A stretch of DNA of 64,000 bases from Desulfovibrio sp. (GCA_016208105.1 JACQYS010000010.1:122994-186993); one strand, 5' to 3'; counted from the first letter of the stretch, positions 43,518 to 52,974 are shown. Made by a program: numbers and translations. Notes: generated by a model from the letters alone, not told the origin.

Positions 43518-46500
43518 CTAGGCTTTTACAAGTTTCACTGGTGATTGATAAAACACGGCGCTTCCGCCGATCTTGTCCACCAGCCCGGTGTTTTTAAGCA
43601 CCGGATCAAGGCGCATGGCCGCATTGGCATGGATGCCCGTGGCGCGCCTTAGGTCAGGGGCGATCTTCTTGCCGTCGATCTCCCAAACGCCTGCCCCGTA
43701 GGCCCAGTGGCCATGCCCAAGCGAGAAGCTGACCACACCGGGGCGAAGGCCTTCAAGCACCTTCACCTTGCCAGCCACCGGCTTCTTGCCGAACGGCCCC
43801 AGGTCCCAGACGCCTTCTGGGTTCGAAGCCGAGAGAACCTTCACCAGATCGCCGTCCTTCAAGCCAAGCTTGGCAGCGTCCGCTGCCGCCACTTCCACGA
43901 AGTTCTCGGGATACGGGGCCTGGAGCCAGTAGTTGCCCGAGGTGCGCGACTTGGTCTGGGTCACGGCCTTGTAGGTGATAAGCGTCATATCGTACCCGTC
44001 TTTGGCGTCCGGCAGCGCATTGCCGGCCACGTCCAGGGGCCCGGGGACGAATCCACCGTAAGGCAGGTAGGTCTTCCCGGTCATGGAGTCCTTGGCCTTG
44101 GCCAGGTTGTCGAAGTAGATGCCCACCATCTTGCCGTACTTGTTGGTGAGCTGTCCGTCCTTGTAGGCCTGGGCGTACTCCTGGAAGCGCCCTCCCCTGT
44201 TCAGGATGGTCACCACGCTTGGCCACAGCTCCGTTCCCGCCAAAGACTCCCAGCGCTTGGCGTCGAACACCGTGGGAGGCAGGTGGGCGCGGGCCTTCAG
44301 GAAGATGTCCATCTCCGCCTGGGACGCCCCGGGAAGCTTCTCGGTGCCGTCGGCCTTGTCGCCGAAGGCCAGGTTGGCCACCATGCGCAGGTACATGTCG
44401 TCCTGGTGCTTCAGGTGCAGGCCCTTGCCGAAGGCGTCCTCGCCGAATCCAGCCAAGTTGAGCTTCTCGGCCAGGCCCAAAAGCAGCGACTCGAAGCTCA
44501 GCGGCATCTGCTGGCCGTACACGGTGCAGGTGTCGGTCATGGGTTTGGCCGCTGGCTGGCGGATGGCGCCAACCTTGGGGGCCATTGAGGGGTGCGAGCC
44601 CACGAACTCCCAGCGCTCAAGGTAGGTCAGGTCCGGGAAGACGTAGTCCGCGAAGATGCTGGTCTCGCCCACGGTGGTGTCCGAGGTTATAAAGAGCGGT
44701 ATCTTTTTCGGGTCCGCCAGGATGGCGGCCAGGGCGTGACCTGCCGGAAGCGAATACACGGGCGTGCCCATGTAGAGCAGAAGGCATTTGAGCTGATAGG
44801 GATACATGTCCCCGGCGCTGGGGATGACCTCCTGGTAGATGTCCGAGGCGAAGGGATACCACACCCGCTTGGCCGGATAGCCGGTAAAAAGCGAGGACTT
44901 CTCGTAGCTGGCCTGGTGGCGGATGATGGAGATGCCCCAACCGGGCATCTTGGCCGGGTGCTTGGTCAGGTTGTAGGGTTTTCCCTCGCGCGAGCCGTCG
45001 TGGTTGAAGGTGGTGGCCTTGCTTAAGCCCCCCATCCAGTCGTGGTTGCCGATGAGCACGTTCACCAGCATCCAGGAGACCACATTGAAGAAGCCCGAGG
45101 TATGCTGCGACACGCCCCTGTGCAGGTCGCACACTGCCTTCTTGCCGTGGGAGGTGAACTCCCTGGCGATCTCGGCCACGTCGGCGGAGGCCACCCCGGC
45201 CAGCTTGCACCAGTCGTCGAAGCTCTTGGAATTGGCGCCTTCCGCGTAGATCTGCAGCGCGGTCTTCACCTTGATGCTGTTCAGCTCTCCAGCGAAGAGC
45301 AGCTGTCCTTCGACAACGGCCTTGTCGTCATTGGGATCGAATGGCACGGGTTCGCCGTTGTCGTTGACAACGATGAACGGGTCGAAGCTCCATTCGGACT
45401 TGCCGTCCTTGGTGGGGCGCTTCTGGGGTTCCATGCCCAGGTCCGAGCCGCGCAGGAACACCGTGGGCTTGCCGTCCGCGTCGAGCTTCACCAGCCAGCA
45501 GGCCTGGGTCCAGGTGGGCTCGTTGTCCGCCTTGGCGGCGGCCTTGTTGGCGTTGGCCAGGTAGCGGGCGTCGTAGCGCTTGTTCTCGATGATCCAGCGG
45601 ATCATGGCCTGGGCCAGCGCGCCTATCCCGTCGGGCTTCACGGGCAGCCACTTCCAGGCCCGGGCCGCCGTCTTGGAGCAGCGCGGATCGGCCACCGCGA
45701 TCTTGACCCCGTCCGAGGTGATCTGGCTTATCTTGCTGGCGCGAAGGGGCGGGCCGTAGTTGGCCTCGAAGGGGTTGGCGCCCACGAAGAAGATGAACTC
45801 CGCGTTGCCAGTGTCCGCCTGCCAGTAGAACTTGGAGCCGTCGGTGAATTTCCCCTCCAGATACTGGTCGGACATGGCCTTGCAGGAGAAGTACAGCGAG
45901 CCCTGGCACACCGTGGTGTGGCCGTGGTAATTGTAGGAGCCGCCGGAGAACTCGGTGAAGCGCCGTACGAACTCGCTTCGCCCTCCCTTCAGGCGGCCCC
46001 AGTTCAGGCAGAACTGGTTGTTCTTGACCCCGAAATCAGGATGGTCGGGATCGATCAGGTATTTGAGGTTGTCCGCGTTCTTGGCCTTGAACTCGTCCAG
46101 GGTCATCTTCTTGCTGGCCACGTCGGCCGCGTCCTTCTTGAGGGCGTCGGAGATCTTGGGGTCGCGGCAGGTCAGGATGTCTTTCAATCCGTCCACCTTG
46201 CCCTCGCCGAAGAGGTCCCCGCCTTCCACTACCTCCTTCACAGCCTGTTCGAATGGAATGGTCTTCCATTTGTTCTCGCCGCGCTTTCCGGCGCGTTTCA
46301 ATACCTTCACGATGCGGTAGGGGTCGTAGAGTGTCTGGATGCCGGCGTAGCCCTTGGGGCACAGGGGGGCGTCCAGAAGGGCGGCCTCGGCCATGGAGGA
46401 CTTGTAGGGCAGCTGCGGGGTCAGGTTCCAGGGCGAGAGAGGATTGCCGTCGATCTTGACCACGTTGCCGTTTTCGATCTTCACCTTGATGCCGCACTGG

Positions 46501-46664
46501 GTGTTGCACTGCTGGCAGGCCGAGAAGATCATGCCTTCGGGCTTGAAGCCCTGGTATGGGTTCCGGGAAGCCTCTTCGGAGGAGGCGGCGTTGGCGATGT
46601 TTTCCCCGGCGGCCAGGGCGCAGCCCAGAAGCGCGGAGGATTTCAAAAAGTCTCTGCGGTCCAT
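43518..46664 (-). CDS. TAT-exported molybdopterin oxidoreductase, TtrA/PsrA/ArrA-like catalytic subunit
   Basis: The 1048-residue protein starts with a TAT signal (MDRRDFLKSSALLGCALA). An [4Fe-4S] site CQQCNTQC is at about 50-57 with a fourth cysteine in APLCPKGYAG. The rest is a molybdopterin-dinucleotide enzyme, with FFVGANPFEANYGPP and a C-terminal MGD-binding part. Length and partner subunits fit tetrathionate reductase TtrA better than PhsA (~760) or ArrA (~850), but the substrate (tetrathionate, polysulfide, arsenate or selenate type) cannot be fixed by reading. It forms an operon with NrfD-like and iron-sulfur genes and an ArsR gene in front. Confidence 0.85.
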   Translation of the reverse strand: MDRRDFLKSSALLGCALAAGENIANAASSEEASRNPYQGFKPEGMIFSACQQCNTQCGIKVKIENGNVVKIDGNPLSPWNLTPQLPYKSSMAEAALLDAPLCPKGYAGIQTLYDPYRIVKVLKRAGKRGENKWKTIPFEQAVKEVVEGGDLFGEGKVDGLKDILTCRDPKISDALKKDAADVASKKMTLDEFKAKNADNLKYLIDPDHPDFGVKNNQFCLNWGRLKGGRSEFVRRFTEFSGGSYNYHGHTTVCQGSLYFSCKAMSDQYLEGKFTDGSKFYWQADTGNAEFIFFVGANPFEANYGPPLRASKISQITSDGVKIAVADPRCSKTAARAWKWLPVKPDGIGALAQAMIRWIIENKRYDARYLANANKAAAKADNEPTWTQACWLVKLDADGKPTVFLRGSDLGMEPQKRPTKDGKSEWSFDPFIVVNDNGEPVPFDPNDDKAVVEGQLLFAGELNSIKVKTALQIYAEGANSKSFDDWCKLAGVASADVAEIAREFTSHGKKAVCDLHRGVSQHTSGFFNVVSWMLVNVLIGNHDWMGGLSKATTFNHDGSREGKPYNLTKHPAKMPGWGISIIRHQASYEKSSLFTGYPAKRVWYPFASDIYQEVIPSAGDMYPYQLKCLLLYMGTPVYSLPAGHALAAILADPKKIPLFITSDTTVGETSIFADYVFPDLTYLERWEFVGSHPSMAPKVGAIRQPAAKPMTDTCTVYGQQMPLSFESLLLGLAEKLNLAGFGEDAFGKGLHLKHQDDMYLRMVANLAFGDKADGTEKLPGASQAEMDIFLKARAHLPPTVFDAKRWESLAGTELWPSVVTILNRGGRFQEYAQAYKDGQLTNKYGKMVGIYFDNLAKAKDSMTGKTYLPYGGFVPGPLDVAGNALPDAKDGYDMTLITYKAVTQTKSRTSGNYWLQAPYPENFVEVAAADAAKLGLKDGDLVKVLSASNPEGVWDLGPFGKKPVAGKVKVLEGLRPGVVSFSLGHGHWAYGAGVWEIDGKKIAPDLRRATGIHANAAMRLDPVLKNTGLVDKIGGSAVFYQSPVKLVKA

Positions 46665-46676
46665 GGTGTCACCTCC

Positions 46677-47807
46677 TCAGCTGGCCTGGTTTGGTTGAGG
46701 TCCTGAACCGTAGAGACGGGGAAAGACCTTCGGCCCCATGATGAACCCGAACAGCGCCAACCCGCTCACGCCCGCGGCCAAGCTCCATTCAGCCATGCTC
46801 GGCAGATAGGTGAGCATGAGGCGCGGATGCTGCCAGGCCGTATCGAGCCCGGGAAGCATGGCCACGCTCTGGGCAGGGACGACGAACGCCCAGCGCGCTC
46901 CGGCGAAGCCAATAAGAATGAACAGGCAGGCCCACGCGGCCAGGCCTGGATTGTCCTTGGCCTGTGGCAAAAGAAGCAGGGGGAGGATAAGCCCTAGCAA
47001 TACGTGTCCCCCCCAGAAGGCCCATGCGCCAGGTCCGGTGGAGAGATTCTTGAGAGCCGCCACGGTTTCAACTCGAGCGCCCTGCCAACCGATCCACAGC
47101 CAGAGTCCTTCCAGAAATGCGAACACCACCAACATCCAGAGTACTATCCAGGACAGCTTGGCCACAGCAATCTTATCCGTCTTGCTCCACCAGGCCAGGG
47201 CGCACACAAGGGCACCGCCGCAAAGCAACGCCGCCGTGACGAACAGCACAGGAATTACCGGTCCGCTCCACAGCCCGTGCCCGGTAAGTACCGAAAAGAA
47301 GAAGCCGTTGGTGAAGTAGAAGCACAACCCAACAGGGATGGATACCCAGCTCCAGAAGGAGACGATGCCGTCATCAAGCTTCGCGAAGGCCCAGGCCTTC
47401 ATGAAGGAAACGAACAGCACCGAAGAAAAAAACAGGAACATCCACCACATGGGTGAAGTAAGGCTTGGTGAGAACACGAAGTTGAACATCCGTTCGAACC
47501 TGCCCAGGTCCGAGGCGATGGCGATACCCGCGCACACTTCGGCGACTAAGGCCGCATACGTAGCCAGCCCACCAAGAGGCTTTAAGTCCTTCATGCCGAA
47601 AATCTGGGTCAAAGCCGAGATGAGAAGTCCTCCGGCGGAAAAGCCCACGAAAAGAAGATACATGACCACGCCCATGCCCCAGGGTACGTACGACCCGAGG
47701 TTCGTTCCTCCGGAACGGTGGATGAGCACGTCCACAACAGCGAACGCCAGGGCGGCCAGACCAACGAAACTCAGGTAGAGCAAAGGCTTTTTGACGCTTG
47801 GTTTCAC
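46677..47807 (-). CDS. NrfD/TtrC-type quinol-dehydrogenase membrane subunit
   Basis: The 376-residue protein has about nine or ten hydrophobic segments and no haem motif, as in NrfD/PsrC/TtrC anchors, with typical parts PWGMGVVMYLLFVGFSAGGLL and LVFSPSLTSPMWWMFLFFSSVLF. It oxidises or reduces menaquinol in the membrane and passes electrons to the iron-sulfur subunit. It lies 12 bases after the iron-sulfur gene and 12 before the catalytic gene. Confidence 0.88.
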   Translation of the reverse strand: MKPSVKKPLLYLSFVGLAALAFAVVDVLIHRSGGTNLGSYVPWGMGVVMYLLFVGFSAGGLLISALTQIFGMKDLKPLGGLATYAALVAEVCAGIAIASDLGRFERMFNFVFSPSLTSPMWWMFLFFSSVLFVSFMKAWAFAKLDDGIVSFWSWVSIPVGLCFYFTNGFFFSVLTGHGLWSGPVIPVLFVTAALLCGGALVCALAWWSKTDKIAVAKLSWIVLWMLVVFAFLEGLWLWIGWQGARVETVAALKNLSTGPGAWAFWGGHVLLGLILPLLLLPQAKDNPGLAAWACLFILIGFAGARWAFVVPAQSVAMLPGLDTAWQHPRLMLTYLPSMAEWSLAAGVSGLALFGFIMGPKVFPRLYGSGPQPNQAS

Positions 47808-47819
47808 GGTGAGCCTCCT

Positions 47820-48569
47820 CTATGCCAGGTAGTGGACGTTGGGTTTGGTGCCCAGTTCCGCTTTGAGCGTGTAGGCGCGGGCCGAGCCCATGAGCTCGCT
47901 GACCAGGGAGCCCGGATCTGTACGGTCGCCGAAATACGTGGCCCTGCCCACGCAGCTGGTGACGCACGAGGGCAATTGTCCGACCTCGAGCCTGTGCAGG
48001 CAGAAGTGGCACTTGCGGGCGTTGCCCACGGGCGAGCCCTTGCCGCGCTGGCCCCAGGATTTGGCGTACTCGGGGGCGTTCTGCTGCTCGTAGGCCCGTG
48101 CGGTGTAACGGCCTTGCACGAGTCCCGGCTCTTCAGCCGTCTTGGATGTATAGAAGCCTCCGAAGTCCGAACAGCGGGCACCGTAGGGGCAGGCGGTCAG
48201 GCAGTACCGGCAGCCGATGCAGCGGTTGTAGTCGACGACGGTGACCCCTTGCGCGTTCTTGTAGGTGGCCGTTACCGGGCACACCGAAACGCAGGGCGGA
48301 TTCTCGCACTGCATGCAGGGGCGGGGAAGAAAGCGCCGGCCCACGTTGGGGTATGTCCCGGTTTCCTGTTCCATCACCGGGCGGTACACCACGCCTGGCC
48401 CGAGCCGGTTCTCCGAGGCGCAGGCCACCGCGCAGGCATGGCAGCCTATGCACTTGGCCTGGTCGATGACCATGGCCCATTTCACCTGTGATATGTCCTT
48501 GGCCATGGCCCGCTTCAGATCGCGGTACATCCTGACCAAGGGGTCTTCTGTCGGCACACTCCCACTCAT
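47820..48569 (-). CDS. Four-cluster iron-sulfur electron-transfer subunit
   Basis: The 249-residue protein has four cysteine groups of the DMSO-reductase B family: CIGCHACAVAC, CMQCENPPCVSVC, CIGCRYCLTAC with PYGAR, and CHFCLHRL..CVTSC. It carries electrons between the NrfD-type anchor and the molybdenum subunit. It has no export signal, so it probably leaves the cytoplasm together with the TAT-bearing catalytic subunit (inference). Its ATG overlaps the stop of arsR, so synthesis is coupled to the regulator. Confidence 0.9.
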   Translation of the reverse strand: MSGSVPTEDPLVRMYRDLKRAMAKDISQVKWAMVIDQAKCIGCHACAVACASENRLGPGVVYRPVMEQETGTYPNVGRRFLPRPCMQCENPPCVSVCPVTATYKNAQGVTVVDYNRCIGCRYCLTACPYGARCSDFGGFYTSKTAEEPGLVQGRYTARAYEQQNAPEYAKSWGQRGKGSPVGNARKCHFCLHRLEVGQLPSCVTSCVGRATYFGDRTDPGSLVSELMGSARAYTLKAELGTKPNVHYLA

Positions 48570-48937
48570 GGCCCCCCCCCTCGTTTTGGTGGTTGATCAC
48601 AGTTCCTTTCCGAGCAGCAGCGATAATCACCCAGGGCGTCAATATCCGCGCGTGCCTGATCACATTGAGCCACATGCCTGGCAAGGCACGATAAGATGTC
48701 TCGGGTAAACGGCAGTGCATCATCTGTAATCCGGTAATACGCCCATGTCTTGCAGCGTCGATCAATGACTATGCCCGCGTTCTTCAAGTGTGCCAGGTGG
48801 CGGGACACAGTTGACTGAGGCATTTTCAGGGCGTGCGTCAGGTCGCAGACGCACAGTTCGCCCTGGCTCAGGAGGTTTACTATGCGCAGGCGGGTTTCAT
48901 CAGTCAGCGCCTTGAAGAGCTGACACACGGTTTTCAT
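48566..48937 (-). CDS. arsR: ArsR-family repressor with CVC metalloid site
   Basis: The 123-residue protein is a winged-helix ArsR/SmtB repressor. The metal-site helix holds ELCVCDL (Cys29, Cys31), the As(III)/Sb(III)-sensing motif of classic ArsR, followed by the recognition helix MPQSTVSRHLAHLKNAG. The C-terminus adds more cysteines (YRCCSERNC). It is the first gene of the molybdoenzyme operon, and its stop overlaps the next start. The codons before the stop contain a run of nine G. An inverted repeat upstream is the likely operator. Confidence 0.9.
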   Translation of the reverse strand: MKTVCQLFKALTDETRLRIVNLLSQGELCVCDLTHALKMPQSTVSRHLAHLKNAGIVIDRRCKTWAYYRITDDALPFTRDILSCLARHVAQCDQARADIDALGDYRCCSERNCDQPPKRGGGP

Positions 48938-48946
48938 GTTTTATTC

Positions 48947-48971
48947 CTTAATCCGAATTGCCGGATTTAAG
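48947..48971. promoter_or_regulatory. Candidate ArsR operator
   Basis: CTTAATCCG and CGGATTTAAG form an imperfect inverted repeat (core ATCCG-N6-CGGAT) 10 to 34 bases upstream of arsR, between it and the divergent radical-SAM gene. The position suits autoregulation and possibly control of both directions. Confidence 0.6.
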
Positions 48972-49044
48972 CAAGAGGAAGTATGAGATTCTTGCAAGAG
49001 CTGACAGATCAGTCCGGTTGGACATGGGCTTCTCGAAGGAATAA

Positions 49045-50112
49045 ATGCCGTCCATGGCCCTTTCGTCTGCCTGGAACATCCTGCAGCTTGACGTGAGCAC
49101 GCACTGCACGCTCCGCTGCCCAACGTGTCCGCACACGGCGTTTGCCGACCACTGGCGAAGCGAGCACGTGTCCTGGGCGGTGGTGGAGAAACTGTTGCCC
49201 CACGCCAGGCGATTCAGCCTCGTCCACCTGCAGGGGTGGGGAGAGCCTCTCCTGCACCCGGATCTGCCCGCCATAGTCCGCGCCTTCACCCAGGCCGGAG
49301 CGCCCTGCGGCCTGACCACCAACGGCGTGCACCTGTCCCCGGAGCTTGGGCGAGGTCTTCTGGATGCGGGATTGAACGCGCTCACGGTCTCCTTGAGCGG
49401 TGCCACCCCGGCCACCCAGGCCATGTTGCGGCCTCCATCCCGGCTTGAAGACATCCTGGCTGGCATTGGCCGCTTCAAGGAAATGGCTGGGAGTTCCTGC
49501 CAGGTGCGCCTTTCCTTTTTGCGCCAGCCCGAAAACCAGCATGAGCTGTCCGAAGCGGTGCGTTTGGCCAAGCGGACGGGTCTGGACGGTGTCCTGTGTG
49601 TGAACCCCACCTTTCAGGCAGTCCCGGAGCATGCCGGGCGTCTGGTGCAACCTGGCAAAGCCGCCAGAAAGGCCTCCCGCAGGGCACGTTGGGCAGCTTT
49701 CTTCAACCGCCAGGAACTGAGCATCGTCCATGTAGTGCCGGAACGGTTGCCCAGCTGCCTGAACCGTCCCCAGGAGAACATGACCGTGGCCGTGGACGGG
49801 GGAGTAAGCCCCTGCGTGTTCCTGCAACTGCCCTTGAAATCCCGTCCCGAGGGTTTCAACGGCCCGCTGGTATCGTTCGGCAACGTGTTGGAGAAGGACC
49901 TGGACGAGATATGGAACGAACCGGGCTACCGGGCTTTTCGCGAGCCGTTCAGTCTGCGTGAGGCCGCCTGCGACCAACTGATCGGCGAATACATGGAGTG
50001 CATGGAACAGGAAGGCGCGCTCAAGGATTTCCAGGCATCCATGGAGCGCATGGAACTGGAACTTCCTTTGCCCGCTGAGTGCTCCGGCTGCCTCAAGGCA
50101 TCGGGATTGTAG
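49045..50112 (+). CDS. Radical-SAM protein with SPASM-like C-terminus
   Basis: The 355-residue protein has the radical-SAM cluster motif CTLRCPTC (Cys21, Cys25, Cys28) and the glycine-rich GWGEPLLHPDL. In the C-terminal part, CLNRPQENMTVAVDGGVSPC, then FGNVLEKDLDEIWN and clustered cysteines (ACDQL, MECME, ECSGC), resemble a SPASM auxiliary-cluster domain. Such enzymes modify peptides or other substrates by radical chemistry. The gene is divergent from arsR with 107 bases between starts; AAGGAATAA precedes the ATG. Whether it works with the reductase is unknown. Confidence 0.82.
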   Translation: MPSMALSSAWNILQLDVSTHCTLRCPTCPHTAFADHWRSEHVSWAVVEKLLPHARRFSLVHLQGWGEPLLHPDLPAIVRAFTQAGAPCGLTTNGVHLSPELGRGLLDAGLNALTVSLSGATPATQAMLRPPSRLEDILAGIGRFKEMAGSSCQVRLSFLRQPENQHELSEAVRLAKRTGLDGVLCVNPTFQAVPEHAGRLVQPGKAARKASRRARWAAFFNRQELSIVHVVPERLPSCLNRPQENMTVAVDGGVSPCVFLQLPLKSRPEGFNGPLVSFGNVLEKDLDEIWNEPGYRAFREPFSLREAACDQLIGEYMECMEQEGALKDFQASMERMELELPLPAECSGCLKASGL

Positions 50113-50182
50113 TCAAGGTCGACTATTCGGGTGGGAATGCAAACGAAGCGGGGTTCTCCCCCGGGAGGCAGGCCTGGCTGTT

Positions 50183-50223
50183 GGCGGGTGACCAGCCGAG
50201 CATTTCTTGAATGCTCACCCGCC
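50183..50223. terminator. Two-step hairpin between convergent genes
   Basis: An outer stem GGCGGGTGA/TCACCCGCC encloses an inner stem GAGCATT/AATGCTC. It lies between the stops of the radical-SAM gene and the GGDEF gene and has no strong T run, so it could act on both strands. Confidence 0.6.
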
Positions 50224-50240
50224 TGGACGCCTTCCCTCCC

Positions 50241-52610
50241 CTAGCAGACGCAGTTGCGCCCCGCTCTCTTGGCCCGGTACATGGCATTGTCCGCCCGCAG
50301 GAGGATATCTTCGATAGAAGCGTCGGATGATTCAAGAACAGCCACGCCGATGCTCACCGTGAAGCGGATCACGTTCTCCTCGCAGGGGACCTCGAGCCCG
50401 GCCAGGGCGTCCAGCAGTCTGCCCGCCGTGCGCTGGGCTCCCTGAAGATCCGTATGTGTGAGCAGGGCCGCGAACTCCTCGCCGCCCAGGCGGCCGAAGA
50501 GGTCCTCGGCCCGCAGTATCTCCATGCACTGGGCGGCCATGGTTTGCAGGACGATGTCGCCGCAGGTGTGGCCGTATGTGTCGTTGATGGCCTTGAAGTG
50601 GTCGATGTCCAGCATGATGAGGGCCAGGGGCAAACCGTGGCGGTGGCTTCTGGCGAACTCCTTGGCGCCACGGTCGAAAAACAGGCGGCGGTTGCTGACC
50701 CCGGTCAGTGGGTCGGTGGTGGCCAGCCTGGTGAGCTCGGCTTCCGCGCGCTTGCGCTCGGTGACGTCCACCACGAACCCTTCGATGACCGGCTCGTCGA
50801 ACCCGGGGGCACTGATGAGGTGGGCATTGCTGGCCACCCATATGGTGGAGCCGTCCTTTCGTTTGCGCCTGCTCTCGTACCCCTTCACCGAGCCGTGTTC
50901 GCGCAGAAGCCTTCTGAGCTCGGCGTGCTGGGCGGGGTCGGCGAACAGGCTCCTCGTGCCGTCCTGAAGATGCTTGCGCAGTTCTTCCAGGGAAACGAAG
51001 CCGTGGATGCGGGCATGGGTGGCGTTTGCCGTTATCAGGTGGCCGTCCATGGTGGAGCGGTAAATGCCCACCGGGGCGTGCTCGAAAAGGCGCCTGGACC
51101 TCTCCTCGCTCTCGCGCAGCGCCTCCTCGGCTTTCTTGCGCCTGCTTATGTCCCGGGCCGACGCATACAGATACCGCCTGCCCGAGAGCATCACGCTTTT
51201 GGCGCTTATCTCCACCTCGAGTATCGATCCGTCCTTGCGCCGGTGTTTGGTTTCGAACGTACCCGGTTCGCGCATGAGAACATTGATGGATTCAGCCAGC
51301 CTGTGGGCTGGGACCTGCGCTTCCCAGTCCCTCACGTTCAAGCAGGCGGCCTCCTCCAGGGTGTAGCCAAGCATGTCCAGGAAGGACTGGCTGAATTGGA
51401 CGAGATCTCCGTCCTGATCGAGGATGTGTATGGCATCGCTGGCGGTGGCCATGAGGGTTTGATATCTGGTCACCGCATCGCTCAGGGCATGTTCCGCCCT
51501 GTCCCTGCCCTCGTTGCCGCGCCTTAGGAATTCCACCATCCGGTTGAACGACTTGGCCAGGGCCACCACCTCTGCGCAGCCGGGCACCGTGTCCACCCGG
51601 ACCAGCTCCCCGCTGCGGACAATCTCGGACGTCTTTCCTTCCAGAGCCACCAGCCCGGTGATCAGAATACGCTTGTTCAAAAAATACCCGATGGCCATGG
51701 CGCTGACCGCGATGAAAAACAAGGCGAAGATGGTCCAGGCGATTACCGGCAACACCTCCTTGGAGAAGCTCGGGGTGAGTATCCCGCCCAGGATGCCCAG
51801 TTCGGAGCGTTTCTCCATACCGTCCGCGATGCGTATGTAGCTGTAGGTGATTGGCCGGCCTGTCTGGCCGATGACGCGAAACGTCTTGCTGTTCTCGGAA
51901 ATCCCGGAGATGGCGTCCCAGACCTGCTGTGTTATCCTTTCGCCCACCGGGGAGATGTCGCGCTGGGGATAACGGAAAAGCCTGACCCCCTGACCGTCGA
52001 TGAATATGATCCTGGTTCCTGGGGCCAGCCTCATTGCGGAAAAGAACTTTTCATATTCGTCCAGTTTGAGCGCCGCCTGCAACACGCCTGTGATGGCTCC
52101 GTTCGAGTCGATGACAGGGACGGCGAAGGGAAGAACAGGGCTGCCCTTGAGCCGGCTCTGGGTGGCCTGGCCAACCGCGAAGCGCCGCTGGCTCATGGCC
52201 TGCTGGAAGTTGTCCCGGTCACTATAATTGATGGAGGTGTCGGTTACCGTGGAGGAGGCGAACAGAAACCCGTCGGGCCTGACCAGGGTGAGCGTGAGGT
52301 ACTGCGGGTTGCGGGAGACGACCTGCCTTAAGATTTCTTCAATCTCGGACGCGCTCCCTCCCTTCAGGACAGGGAGGTCCGCGATGGTCTCCAGAAGGCT
52401 CTGGGCGCGAAGAACCACCTGCTGATGGTAGGTGGCCGCAACACGGGTCAGCTCCATGCTCTGTTCGTCCACGTCATCCTGCTTGTCCCAATAGAGGTGC
52501 AGGCCAAGGATCAAGACCACTGCCATGGCCGGTATGGTCACGCAGGCGATCAGAATGGCGGTCAGCGTCCGGATGGACCGCTTGGAGATGAATTCGTCAA
52601 GAAGGGGCAT
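50241..52610 (-). CDS. Membrane sensor with Cache, HAMP, two PAS and GGDEF domains
   Basis: From ATG 52610 the protein has 789 residues: membrane segment at ~15-40, a large periplasmic sensor of double-Cache type to ~285 (PVLPFAVPVIDSNGAITGVLQ), a second membrane segment (VIAWTIFALFFIAVSAMAIGY), HAMP, PAS domains around 390-500 and 510-640, and a GGDEF domain with an intact GGEEF and an RxxD inhibitory site (RAED). It should synthesise cyclic-di-GMP in response to an external small molecule. No ribosome site marks the start clearly; a GTG at 52667 is possible. Confidence 0.88.
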   Translation of the reverse strand: MPLLDEFISKRSIRTLTAILIACVTIPAMAVVLILGLHLYWDKQDDVDEQSMELTRVAATYHQQVVLRAQSLLETIADLPVLKGGSASEIEEILRQVVSRNPQYLTLTLVRPDGFLFASSTVTDTSINYSDRDNFQQAMSQRRFAVGQATQSRLKGSPVLPFAVPVIDSNGAITGVLQAALKLDEYEKFFSAMRLAPGTRIIFIDGQGVRLFRYPQRDISPVGERITQQVWDAISGISENSKTFRVIGQTGRPITYSYIRIADGMEKRSELGILGGILTPSFSKEVLPVIAWTIFALFFIAVSAMAIGYFLNKRILITGLVALEGKTSEIVRSGELVRVDTVPGCAEVVALAKSFNRMVEFLRRGNEGRDRAEHALSDAVTRYQTLMATASDAIHILDQDGDLVQFSQSFLDMLGYTLEEAACLNVRDWEAQVPAHRLAESINVLMREPGTFETKHRRKDGSILEVEISAKSVMLSGRRYLYASARDISRRKKAEEALRESEERSRRLFEHAPVGIYRSTMDGHLITANATHARIHGFVSLEELRKHLQDGTRSLFADPAQHAELRRLLREHGSVKGYESRRKRKDGSTIWVASNAHLISAPGFDEPVIEGFVVDVTERKRAEAELTRLATTDPLTGVSNRRLFFDRGAKEFARSHRHGLPLALIMLDIDHFKAINDTYGHTCGDIVLQTMAAQCMEILRAEDLFGRLGGEEFAALLTHTDLQGAQRTAGRLLDALAGLEVPCEENVIRFTVSIGVAVLESSDASIEDILLRADNAMYRAKRAGRNCVC

Positions 52611-52956
52611 CGACGGCTTTGTGTTGAGGAATTCGAGGCGAATGATCCCCGAGCCAGCGGATCCCACTCAAGGCGGCCGAGTGAGGCTGGCTGTATAGAC
52701 GCCCTCAATACAGTGCATGACGCGCTATCGAAGAATAAGAACGCCTCCTATATTCAATCTTGTCGCCGGGCAAGCGCAAAACGTGTTCTTGTCGGCTGCA
52801 TGAATCATTTTTCACGGGATTATAGAGGGATGTGGATGTAAAAAAAGACCTCAGCAGCTGCTTTTAACCCTTCGCAAGGGCTCAAAGCCCATTTTGCGGA
52901 CTGGACCAGCGGCAGAGCGTGGCGCGTGTCTCCTCTTACGCGTACGAACAGGCATG

Positions 52957-52974
52957 CTTGATATGATATCGTAT
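52957..52974. promoter_or_regulatory. First copy of TTGATAT/GATATCGTAT site
   Basis: CTTGATATGATATCGTAT, flanked by the arms CAGGCAT and ATGCCTG. The second copy at 53121 shares both half-sites but has CAGCT between them. Confidence 0.5.
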
